Source: Alkalicella caledoniensis (lineage in GTDB: Bacteria > Bacillota > Proteinivoracia > Proteinivoracales > Proteinivoracaceae). Taken from it: 64,000 nucleotides of DNA. The notes under the pieces are model-generated. The model was not told the origin of the DNA. It ran no database searches and was given only the letters and a program-made list of their open reading frames with translations. The DNA lies in contig NZ_CP058559.1 of assembly GCF_014467015.1 (NCBI RefSeq), positions 2,790,001-2,854,000 on the forward strand, written 5' to 3'. The translations under genes were made by a program, and so were the position numbers. This document shows, piece after piece, positions 1-7,569 of this stretch; positions within the stretch are counted from its first letter, which is position 1, and each line of letters starts with the position of its first letter.

Positions 1-1
1 C

Positions 2-1921
2 TGTAATCCCTTGAAAATAAAGGGTTTGTAGGCTTTAATTTTTGTCAAAAAAGTGAATAATGTTTTTTACTTCTTTGTATCTTTTAGAATCTTTTTCATC
101 TTGCTTTTTGTTACAATTTGGTAGTCTGTGCGAAAGTCAAAGGCTTCATGTAAAGCATCGGTAAAATCGGTTCTAGTATATAAGGGCTCATATCCTTCTC
201 CCTTAATTTCTTTGAAATTCATATCTCTTAATTCACTAATAATTTCATGACAGGTAAATTCCTCTTTAAGTCGCTTTTCTAGCATTCTATAGATGACTAA
301 AGATATAAAGCATGTGCTGAAATGTGCTTCAATACGGTCATCTTTTTTTAAGAATACAGGTCTTGCTTTGAATTCACTTTTCATAATCCTAAAGCATTCC
401 TCGATTTCCCATCTCCTGTGATTTACCTTAATTATTTCAGGTACATCATCCTCAAGATTTGTACAAACTCCATAAAAACCATCAAAAGCTTCTTCTTTTT
501 GGATGATAGCTTGATCAATGCTGTATATTTCTTTCTTTGCAATTTCACCATCAGGAGTATAGCTCGTTTTATGAATAAATCTTTTGTAATCGTTAGCATT
601 ACATTTCTTGATTTTTGTCGGGTTTGTATCTATAGTCTTTTGAGCACGTTCTATTTGTGAGTTGCGGATTTTGCGCTGATAATCCCTGTATTTGATCGAA
701 TAAGTTACAATCAATCTTTGTTCAAAGCCATTTTCTTTGATCCAACGTTCTTTGAAATAGACCTTTGCACTTATTTTTGCTTTATCTTCAGGAGTAGCCT
801 TATCTATCATTTCATCGAGTTCAGAAATATCATAGTTTTTTTTGCTGCCTGGAAGTTTCCAGCCATCAGGATCAAGAGCCCATTTCTTCAGGTGTGCTTT
901 TAATTTTTTAATAGATTGTGTGGTAATAAAAGCTCGACCATCCTTGTCGTTAAACTTTCGATTAGCTTCTGAAGCCAACCCAGCATCTGTGCACACGATA
1001 AATTTAGAAAGCTCAAAATCAGAAACGATTTTCTTTTCCAATGGTTTTAGAGTCAGTTGCTCATTCATATTCCCCCTGTTAATGCTAAAAGCCAGAGGAA
1101 TGCCATCCCCGTCCATGAATAGCCCCATTTGGACTATCGGGTTTGGTCTGTGTTCTTTTGACGGACCATACTGCTTTATACCATCTCCCTGCTCTATTTC
1201 AAAAAAGTAATTGGTGCAATCATAGTAAAGAACGCCGGTATTTCTTTTGGAGACCTTCAAGCTATTTTTGTACAAGGAGGACTGGATAAAGTCTGTCTCC
1301 TTAGCAAGAATTTCAAGAGCTCTGTATATTTGATGCAAATCATATTTGGGTTGTTCTATAAACTTTTTAGAAAGCTCATATGTAGCAAGTTTTGAAGAAG
1401 GGAAGATAATTCTACCGTAAATAAGCCTGGAAAGAATCGAGTCTAAATCAAAATCAAACTTATATTTTTGTGATATTTCCATACAAATCTTGTGTAGCCC
1501 AAGATCATGATATATTTTTTGCAGGAATAGGTAACCGCCGTTAAACAAGCGTGGTTCACCTTTATCAATAAGTTTTGAGGGGGAGTACTTTACAAGAACT
1601 TCCCTTTTTTCTTCCTTTTCTTTTTTGTTAAGTTCTTCTACGTAATTTTTTGCCCATTCTATGGGATCTTGGTCGATTAATTTTTTTTCTAAATCAGCAA
1701 CGGTACCGAGCTTTTCAACAACTTTAGAAGAGCGCTTTCCATTTTCGTAAATAGACTTAACCACATATAAAGATGCGGCATTTTTTGAACTAACAATTTG
1801 TAGTCTCATTTTTTTACACCACCCTTACAAACAACTACTTATATCATAACACATTGTTAAACATTGTGCACTAAAAATATGTAAAGTTTGACAAAAAAAT
1901 AAGCCTATATTAAGGCTTACA
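2..1921 (-). mobile_element. IS1634-type insertion sequence
   Basis: The element holds one long transposase gene. The two ends are related when read inward: the left begins TGTAATCC and carries GGCTTTAATTTTTGTCAAA, the right (reverse complement) begins TGTAAGCC and carries GGCTTATTTTTTTGTCAAA. They are imperfect inverted repeats with an indel. The left end lies at the window edge, so a target duplication cannot be tested and the left boundary is approximate. Confidence 0.7.
67..1809 (-). CDS. IS1634 family transposase (DDE)
   Basis: A 580-residue transposase of the IS4-like DDE superfamily, which would cut and rejoin the element ends. It has the expected length for the IS1634 family and appears intact. 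The segment YYDCTNYFFE near residue 195 fits the first catalytic Asp. A C-terminal HRRWEIEECFRIMKSEF stretch, near residue 470, fits the region with the catalytic Glu (YREK-like signature). It fills almost the whole element and is read toward the left end of the window. Family identity is by recognition of these motifs; the precise IS subgroup is not resolved. Confidence 0.9.
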   Translation of the reverse strand: MRLQIVSSKNAASLYVVKSIYENGKRSSKVVEKLGTVADLEKKLIDQDPIEWAKNYVEELNKKEKEEKREVLVKYSPSKLIDKGEPRLFNGGYLFLQKIYHDLGLHKICMEISQKYKFDFDLDSILSRLIYGRIIFPSSKLATYELSKKFIEQPKYDLHQIYRALEILAKETDFIQSSLYKNSLKVSKRNTGVLYYDCTNYFFEIEQGDGIKQYGPSKEHRPNPIVQMGLFMDGDGIPLAFSINRGNMNEQLTLKPLEKKIVSDFELSKFIVCTDAGLASEANRKFNDKDGRAFITTQSIKKLKAHLKKWALDPDGWKLPGSKKNYDISELDEMIDKATPEDKAKISAKVYFKERWIKENGFEQRLIVTYSIKYRDYQRKIRNSQIERAQKTIDTNPTKIKKCNANDYKRFIHKTSYTPDGEIAKKEIYSIDQAIIQKEEAFDGFYGVCTNLEDDVPEIIKVNHRRWEIEECFRIMKSEFKARPVFLKKDDRIEAHFSTCFISLVIYRMLEKRLKEEFTCHEIISELRDMNFKEIKGEGYEPLYTRTDFTDALHEAFDFRTDYQIVTKSKMKKILKDTKK

Positions 1922-1922
1922 A

Positions 1923-2051
1923 GAACTTTTCATCTATTCAACTGTCAAAGACCCGGGTTTAGAAAGTGGCCTAGATGATAAAGAACTTTCCATGAAACAT
2001 GGACTATCAACATCAGAAATTGAGCATCTAAAAAGAGATTTGTGGGCTTGA
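1923..2051 (+). pseudogene. 3' remnant of an unknown gene cut by the IS1634 element
   Basis: An open frame runs straight out of the right end of the IS with no start codon and ends at TGA 2049-2051. It encodes about 42 residues, ending in EIEHLKRDLWA. The first upstream stop in the frame, TAA 1911-1913, lies inside the IS end. This looks like the C-terminus of a gene disrupted by the insertion. I do not recognise the family, and the rest of the gene is not in the window. Confidence 0.45.
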
Positions 2052-2143
2052 TACTTACAAAGCGCGCCAAGAAATGATATGCTCCCCTTGTGGTAGACAG
2101 TTAAAATAATAAAAACTGTTTACAACAAGGAGGAGTATTTTTT

Positions 2144-2827
2144 ATGGGTCGGAAAAGTAAATTCTCACCAGAAGAAAAGTTAGAGTATGTTCTTATGTGT
2201 ATAGAAGGAAAAAATTCAGTTAGCCATGCAGCTAAGTTAATCGGTGTCAGTAAAGATACCATGAGGAGATGGGTCAGTAATTATATGTCGTTGGGTGTTG
2301 ATGGGTTGACTACTAGTGCAAAGAATACTAGCCATTCTTCAAATGCAAAGGAATTAGCGATAAAGGAATACCTTTCTGGTAAGGGTTCTTTGCATGATAT
2401 ATGTTTTCAATATGGAATACGCTCTACAGGGATACTTCATACATGGGTTATGAAGTATAATAGTCATGAGAAATTAAAATCTTCTGGTACTGGAGGAGTA
2501 TCTATCATGACTAAAGGAAGAAAGACCCATTTTGATGAAAGAGTAGAAATAGTAAAGTACTGTATTGAGAATAAATGCAACTATGTTGAAACAGCACAGA
2601 AGTTTAATGTATCTTACCAGCAGGTTAATTCATGGACTAATAAATACCTAAAAAAAGGTATAGAAGCCCTTCAAGACAAGCGAGGCAAAAGAAAGTCAGA
2701 AGATGACATGTCTGAAATGGACAAACTTAAAGCCCAAAACAAACTACTTGAAGCTGAAATTCGCCAGAAGCAAATGGAGATAGATTTTTTAAAAAAGTTG
2801 AAAGAAATAGAAAGGGGGCGGTTTTAA
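2144..2827 (+). CDS. IS3 family transposase OrfA
   Basis: A 227-residue DNA-binding subunit of an IS150-type transposase. It has two helix-turn-helix segments, near residues 10-45 (HAAKLIGVSKDTMRRWV) and 125-165 (TAQKFNVSYQQVNSW), and a leucine-zipper-like coiled coil near residues 195-222 (LKAQNKLLEAEIRQKQMEIDFLKKL in outline). The start is supported by AAGGAGG at 2128-2134. It is longer than the classic ~170-residue IS150 OrfA because of the doubled HTH region. Its 3' end overlaps orfB in the -1 frame, with a slippery heptamer at 2791-2797. Confidence 0.88.
   Translation: MGRKSKFSPEEKLEYVLMCIEGKNSVSHAAKLIGVSKDTMRRWVSNYMSLGVDGLTTSAKNTSHSSNAKELAIKEYLSGKGSLHDICFQYGIRSTGILHTWVMKYNSHEKLKSSGTGGVSIMTKGRKTHFDERVEIVKYCIENKCNYVETAQKFNVSYQQVNSWTNKYLKKGIEALQDKRGKRKSEDDMSEMDKLKAQNKLLEAEIRQKQMEIDFLKKLKEIERGRF
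2791..2797 (+). promoter_or_regulatory. Programmed -1 frameshift site A_AAA_AAG
   Basis: In the orfA frame the codons read TTA AAA AAG, so the heptamer A AAA AAG sits exactly in the phase needed for tandem -1 slippage. The orfB frame is open across this point and has no convincing start codon until deep inside the catalytic domain. This is the standard IS3-family way to make the OrfAB transposase. Slippage itself is inferred. Confidence 0.75.
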
Positions 2828-3717
2828 GCCAAGTAAGATATGAGACGATCTATCTTACGATACAGGAACTTAAAAAGACTAAAGGTTATTCAATCACAAA
2901 ACTCTGTGTTTTTGCGAAGGTTCAACGTTCCTCATATTACAAATGGTTAAACAGAGAAGCAAGTACTAATGAACAATTTAACAAAACTTTAATACCATTA
3001 ATCAGAGATGCATATGAAGAGAGAGGCGGTATACTTGGGTATCGTCAGATGACAATCAAGTTAAACAGAGAGCAAGAATTCCATGTAAACCATAAGAGAA
3101 TCTACAGACTGATGAAAATACTAGGTTTAAAATCTGTATGCCGTAGAAAGAGAAAGAACTACATCAAATCCACACCAGAAATAACTGCAAAAAACGTACT
3201 AAGCAGGAACTTTAATGCAAATGGATTTGGGGAGAAATGGCTTACTGATGTAACAGAGATGAAATATGGAATCAGTGGAAAAGCCTATCTAAGTGCCATA
3301 CTTGACCTCGGAGATAAGAGCATAGTGTCCTTTGTCTTGGGTCATTCAAATAACAATGCACTGGTATTTAGAACGTTTGACATTGCCCATGAGCAGCACC
3401 CTGATGCAAAGCCAATTTTCCACAGTGATAGGGGATTTCAATACACCTCAAAAATGTTCAAAAACAAGTTGGATAATGCGGGTATGACACAGAGTATGTC
3501 TAGAATCTCCCGTTGTATAGATAACGGCCCTATGGAGGCATTTTTTGGTACCCTTAAGTCAGAAATGTACTATCTCAACAAATTCAGCTCATATCAGGAA
3601 TTGGAATCTGCTGTCATTGAATACATAGAGTATTACAATAATCATCGTTATCAGAAGAGGCTTGAATGTATGACTCCAATGGAGTATAGGCAACACCTTT
3701 TAAGTAAGGTAGCATAA
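2797..3717 (+). CDS. IS3 family transposase OrfB (made as OrfAB by frameshift)
   Basis: The integrase-core half of the transposase, about 306 residues in the -1 frame relative to orfA. An HTH_21-like region (GILGYRQMTIKLN) precedes the rve/DDE core. Catalytic candidates are Asp in KWLTDVTEMK, Asp in HSDRGFQYTS and Glu in NGPMEAFFGTLK, in the usual order and spacing. The ATG at 3049 would lack the N-terminal third, so expression by frameshifting from orfA is more likely than independent initiation. The core appears intact. Confidence 0.85.
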   Translation, partial: VERNRKGAVLSQVRYETIYLTIQELKKTKGYSITKLCVFAKVQRSSYYKWLNREASTNEQFNKTLIPLIRDAYEERGGILGYRQMTIKLNREQEFHVNHKRIYRLMKILGLKSVCRRKRKNYIKSTPEITAKNVLSRNFNANGFGEKWLTDVTEMKYGISGKAYLSAILDLGDKSIVSFVLGHSNNNALVFRTFDIAHEQHPDAKPIFHSDRGFQYTSKMFKNKLDNAGMTQSMSRISRCIDNGPMEAFFGTLKSEMYYLNKFSSYQELESAVIEYIEYYNNHRYQKRLECMTPMEYRQHLLSKVA

Positions 3718-3751
3718 GCTTTTATGCCGCGAAAGCCTGTTTATATGGGGT

Positions 3752-3836
3752 GTACCCTCTGGTAAAATGTGTGTGGCGGAAGCCAAATATTTGTCAAGTA
3801 TCAACTTCCGCCCAAGAATGGGAGTCCAGAGGGTAC
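3752..3836. repeat. Long nested hairpin downstream of IS3 orfB
   Basis: GTACCCTCTGG (3752-3762) is exactly complementary to CCAGAGGGTAC (3826-3836). Inside it GGCGGAAG (3775-3782) pairs with CTTCCGCC (3805-3812). The segment lies between orfB and the right inverted repeat. Its role is unknown; it could protect the element from incoming transcription or be a separate palindromic insertion. Confidence 0.6.
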
Positions 3837-4091
3837 AGGGGCCCCCATGTCAACAGGACCGTGGAATAAATGCGGGTAAAATAAATAAAACCTTCAAAAA
3901 AATAACGCCAATCAAATTAATGATTGACGGCATAGTATTTTTTGTTTTTTCTACTGTCTACTTGACAGGGGCATGTTCAGAAATTGGCGCTTTTTTAATA
4001 TATGAAAACAAATTTCACAAGATATATTGCTTAGTATAACGAAGTAATATATTATAGAATATATATTCTGTTTTTCCTTGGAGGGGTTTAG

Positions 4092-5327
4092 TTGAAAAAG
4101 TTGGGGGACTATTTTAACGGTAATAAATTTATGGATATTTTGTTGGAATGTACTGCGGTGTATGTTCTCTTAACACTTTTTGAGTACAATACTAGCAATT
4201 TTAGTAAAATAATATTCAGTATGATAATCATAGGAATATTAAATACCATAATAAACAATAAAAATAATAAATTTGAAAAAGAGAAAAGACACCAAGAGAA
4301 TAGCAAAAAGATACTGGAAAGTATTATCGAACTGAATGACACTTTATTAAAAGTCGAAAAGACAGAAGAACTATTCCAGTTAATTATGGAAAGTGCTGTG
4401 GGGATTATTGAAAATGCCCAGATGGGTAGTCTTATGATACTAGATCAAAAAACTCAAAAGTTAGAATACAAGGCTGCTGTGGGTTTTGAGATGAGTACAT
4501 TAAAGCAGATAAACTTAAAGCTTGAGGACACGTTTCTCTGGCGGAGTAACAATGGTAATATAACAAACGCCTGTATTGTAAATGATGTGGAAGTATTTAA
4601 TCAGGTTGTCATAGATAAAAAGACTTTCAACAAAATGAAGGATACTGATTTTCATAGTACCATGTCTGCTATAAGTGCTCCTATAATCATAAACGAAGTA
4701 CTATATGGTATGATCAATGTGGACAATACTAGCTTAGAGGTTTTTAATGAGTCTGATTTATTATTACTGGAATTTTTCGCTTCCCAGGTAGGAGCCGTGA
4801 TTCAAAGACATCAATTGCTAGAAAAAATGTTATTTTTATCCCAGTATGATAGTTTGACAAATGTATATAACCGTAGCTACTTTGAAGAAGTCTTTTTGAA
4901 AACATGTAAAAAGCTAACCCCTGAGAGAGACCATTTCTCACTGGTTTTATTCGACTTAGATAACCTTAAAACAACAAACGATACATATGGGCACTATGTT
5001 GGGGATTTATTATTAAAAGAATTTGCTGATAGACTTGAAAGAACGTGCTCCCCAGACCTGTTTGCTCGCTATGGGGGAGATGAGTTTATCGCTGTTTTCT
5101 TTAATAAGGATGAAGGTACCGTTGGGGCTAAGCTTCAGGATATTATAAAAAGCTTTGCAAACTCACCCCTTAAATATAAAGAACACCACCTACCAGTTAA
5201 ATTTAGTTACGGTATATCTTCTTACCCAAAAAACTCAACGGATCTAAAAAAGCTCATTTCGAAGGCAGATAAGAGAATGTATGTCTCTAAAAACAACAGA
5301 AAATCAAAAGAAGGCTCAAGTTTCTGA
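4092..5327 (+). CDS. GAF-GGDEF diguanylate cyclase-like membrane protein
   Basis: A 411-residue signalling protein predicted to make cyclic di-GMP. The N-terminus has about two hydrophobic segments (residues ~14-55), followed by a charged linker, a GAF sensor domain (~residues 75-235) and a C-terminal GGDEF domain with ARYGGDEFIAVFF, so the catalytic signature is intact. The allosteric I-site (RxxD five residues before GGDEF) reads CSPD, so product inhibition through that site is probably absent. The start is TTG with GGAGGGG at 4080-4086. A terminator overlaps the stop codon. Nothing nearby indicates what the GAF domain senses. Confidence 0.85.
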   Translation: MKKLGDYFNGNKFMDILLECTAVYVLLTLFEYNTSNFSKIIFSMIIIGILNTIINNKNNKFEKEKRHQENSKKILESIIELNDTLLKVEKTEELFQLIMESAVGIIENAQMGSLMILDQKTQKLEYKAAVGFEMSTLKQINLKLEDTFLWRSNNGNITNACIVNDVEVFNQVVIDKKTFNKMKDTDFHSTMSAISAPIIINEVLYGMINVDNTSLEVFNESDLLLLEFFASQVGAVIQRHQLLEKMLFLSQYDSLTNVYNRSYFEEVFLKTCKKLTPERDHFSLVLFDLDNLKTTNDTYGHYVGDLLLKEFADRLERTCSPDLFARYGGDEFIAVFFNKDEGTVGAKLQDIIKSFANSPLKYKEHHLPVKFSYGISSYPKNSTDLKKLISKADKRMYVSKNNRKSKEGSSF

Positions 5328-5342
5328 GCCTTCTAGTTTTTT
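5309..5342 (+). terminator. Intrinsic terminator after the GGDEF gene
   Basis: The stem AGAAGGCTC / GAGCCTTCT is followed by AGTTTTTT. The stop codon of the upstream gene lies inside the hairpin. Confidence 0.8.
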
Positions 5343-5424
5343 ATCAATAAAGTCAGTGCAATTTGCAATTTGACTATCCATTAAGTAAACTTAAGTTATA
5401 ATACTAAGTATGAGGTGTTTTATT

Positions 5425-6834
5425 ATGCGAATAAATTGTAATGTAAATCCCCAGTATATTAAGTATATCGATGAGTTAATTCTCTTAGTTACGTCTAGGG
5501 AAGAGTTAACATTTAATGAAAACTGGGCTGAGATGAATATAGAAATCATTGATGAAGGATTAAAATCTGTTACTTGTTATGTTGAGCATGAAGGTAAAAA
5601 ATATGTAATTGAAGAAAAGAACGATGAACTAAAGCTTTTGCTCAAACGTGGGGTTTTTAAAGGTATTAGTCAAGCTTTAGGACAGCAAATCAGTCCTTGG
5701 GGTATTCTGACAGGTGTGCGTCCAACTAAAGTTATCCAAGGCTTTATAGATGACGGGCTAACTAAGGCCGAAATAATTGGCCAATTAAAGGATAATTACT
5801 TAGTAGACCAAGAAAAGATAGATATTATGTATAAAATAAGGAATGAACAAGACATAGTAAACAAAAAAAATGAAAATAAATTACACATATACATAGGCAT
5901 ACCTTTTTGTCCAACAAGATGCAGCTACTGTTCATTTACTTCCTATACAATTGAAAAAAGTAAGTCCATGATAGAGCCTTATGTAGAAGGGCTTTTGAAA
6001 GAAATAAAACTATGGGGAGACCTAATAAAAAAATATAATTTAGAGATTGCTTCGTTATATATAGGAGGGGGTACACCTAGCAGCCTGAGCCCAAGTCAAA
6101 TGGAAAGTGTATTGAAATCTATTAAGGAATCTATTGATATAGAAGGTTTGCTAGAATACACCTTTGAAGGTGGTAGACCAGACACCCTTACTATTGAAAA
6201 ACTTGAGCTAATAAAGAAATATGGTGTCACAAGGCTAAGCATAAATCCACAAACTATGTCTGATGAAACCCTTAAGGCAATTGGTCGAACCCATACAAAG
6301 GATGAGTTTGTTAGTATATATAAAACTGCAAAAGAGATGGGTTTTGAATGGATAAACACGGACTTAATAATAGGATTAAACCATGAAACCATGGCTGACT
6401 ATAAGGGATCACTAGAGCAAATAGTAAAGCTAAACCCTGAAAATATAACAATACATGCATTGGCATTAAAAAGAGCAGCTCTTCAAAAGGCAAAATCTAA
6501 GCTAGATTATCTTGAAGCAAAAAAAATAATGGACTTTACCTATGAAATCATGCAAAAGAATAACTATATACCTTACTATCTTTATAGACAAAAATCCATG
6601 GCAGGAAACCAAGAAAATGTTGGCTTCTCAAAAAAAGGCTACATAAGTCCATACAATATAATAAGCATAGAAGAAACACAATCGGTGATAGCAATGGGTT
6701 GTGGTGGAATATCAAAAATTATAAATGAAGATGAAATAATCCGCTATTCAAACCCAAAAGACCCCAACCAATACCTAGAAAAACTAAAAGGAAACGACCA
6801 ACTTAAAGAAATAGCAAAACAGATACTAACTTAG
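5425..6834 (+). CDS. hemZ: HemZ, coproporphyrinogen dehydrogenase-like radical SAM protein
   Basis: A 469-residue radical SAM protein of the HemN/HemZ family, which in known members acts in oxygen-independent haem or related tetrapyrrole synthesis. The [4Fe-4S]/SAM motif CPTRCSYC (CxxxCxxC) lies near residue 165, after an N-terminal extension typical of clostridial HemZ. GGGTPSSL and a C-terminal HemN region follow. An in-frame ATG at 5410 is less likely as the start because GAGGTG (5412-5417) lies seven bases before ATG 5425. No other haem genes are in the window, so the substrate is inferred from family only. Confidence 0.85.
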   Translation: MRINCNVNPQYIKYIDELILLVTSREELTFNENWAEMNIEIIDEGLKSVTCYVEHEGKKYVIEEKNDELKLLLKRGVFKGISQALGQQISPWGILTGVRPTKVIQGFIDDGLTKAEIIGQLKDNYLVDQEKIDIMYKIRNEQDIVNKKNENKLHIYIGIPFCPTRCSYCSFTSYTIEKSKSMIEPYVEGLLKEIKLWGDLIKKYNLEIASLYIGGGTPSSLSPSQMESVLKSIKESIDIEGLLEYTFEGGRPDTLTIEKLELIKKYGVTRLSINPQTMSDETLKAIGRTHTKDEFVSIYKTAKEMGFEWINTDLIIGLNHETMADYKGSLEQIVKLNPENITIHALALKRAALQKAKSKLDYLEAKKIMDFTYEIMQKNNYIPYYLYRQKSMAGNQENVGFSKKGYISPYNIISIEETQSVIAMGCGGISKIINEDEIIRYSNPKDPNQYLEKLKGNDQLKEIAKQILT

Positions 6835-7034
6835 TTAACCAATGGACACCAAATCTCCCATGAATATACACTAATAAAGATATTTTACCACTACCTAACA
6901 CTAAATTAAAAGCAAACTTAAATAAATACATACAAATCAAGGTTTCAGAATCTCGTACGCTTTTTATAAGCACTTTTGTGAAAAGTAGTGGTAATAAAAT
7001 ATGTTTGCACTTAGACCAAATATAGTGTAATATC
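6835..7034. other. Intergenic region with a long-range inverted repeat
   Basis: ATATTTTACCACTAC (6880-6894) and GTAGTGGTAATAAAATAT (6985-7002) are inverted copies apart from a small indel, separated by about 90 bp. No gene is visible. It may be a degraded mobile palindrome. Confidence 0.4.
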
Positions 7035-7063
7035 TTGACACAATGTGGTAAATACTATAAAAT
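7035..7063 (+). promoter_or_regulatory. Sigma-A promoter of the aspS T-box leader
   Basis: The -35 box TTGACA (7035-7040) is perfect and the -10 box TAAAAT (7058-7063) follows after 17 bp. It sits just upstream of the T-box leader. Confidence 0.75.
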
Positions 7064-7069
7064 AAGTTC

Positions 7070-7352
7070 AAATATATTTAAAGCGTTGAAAGGGAAGAGT
7101 AAAAAGCACTTACTGTACAGAGAAAAACCCCTAGGTTGAAAGGGTTTTCAGAAAAAGACTTTTGAAAGATAGCCCCAGAGTATTGCCAAGCCAAGCCAAG
7201 GTTTGAAGGTGAAGCAGTCGGTTTAATACCGTTAACATTAACCTAAAGAGGCTATTAGCATTAGCTGTAGCAACTAGGGTGGTACCGCGGATATAAATCC
7301 GTCCCTTAAAGTAGTGCGTGTTTGCATTACTTAAGGGACGGATTTTTTTGAT
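7070..7352 (+). promoter_or_regulatory. T-box leader, aspartate specifier
   Basis: The T-box sequence AACTAGGGTGGTACCGCGG is at 7272-7290. It is followed by a terminator whose arms contain AATCCGTCCCTTAA and TTAAGGGACGGATT and a T run ending near 7349. Stem I shows the GGGAAGAGTA loop-E strand near 7092 and a distal GGTTGAAAG. In the specifier region the triplet GAC (7157-7159) matches the Asp codon, which fits aspS downstream. Uncharged tRNA-Asp would stabilise the antiterminator. Confidence 0.9.
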
Positions 7353-7356
7353 ATTA

Positions 7357-7480
7357 GCTACTGTTGAAAAGCCTCAATCTACTTCGTTGCTTCACCATCT
7401 TGGCATCCTCACGTATTTCAATACGCTCCGGTGACCAAGCTGTCTCGAGCCTAGTATCTCAAGACTTTTAAACAGTCGAA
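7357..7480. repeat. Palindromic insertion between T-box and aspS
   Basis: The ends are imperfect inverted repeats: left CTACTGTTGAAAAGCC (from about 7359) and right, read on the other strand, CGACTGTTTAAAAGTC. The insert of about 125 bp has no ORF and resembles a MITE or intergenic palindromic unit. It lengthens the leader between the T-box terminator and aspS. Confidence 0.5.
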
Positions 7481-7569
7481 GACGGTTAACTAAAAGCTAT
7501 AAACTAATAGCTAACAACTAACTGCTCTAACAAAACTAACTCACAAAAACATAAAAGGAGTCGATCAAA

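Larger units (their letters stand above)
2080..3973 (+). mobile_element. IS3 family (IS150-group) insertion sequence
   Basis: It contains overlapping orfA and orfB of IS3 type. Terminal inverted repeats can be aligned: left 2080 TGCTCCCCTTGTGGTAGACAG and right (reverse complement from 3973) TGCCCCTGTCAAGTAGACAG, both starting TG as usual for the family. No clear 3-4 bp target duplication is visible. At about 1.9 kb it is longer than most IS3 elements because some 230 bp of non-coding sequence with a long hairpin follows orfB. Confidence 0.7.

Noticed and set aside
3767-4039. 90-codon open frame after IS3 orfB
   Set aside because: It runs through the IS hairpin and the right inverted repeat, has no ribosome binding site and no recognisable domain.
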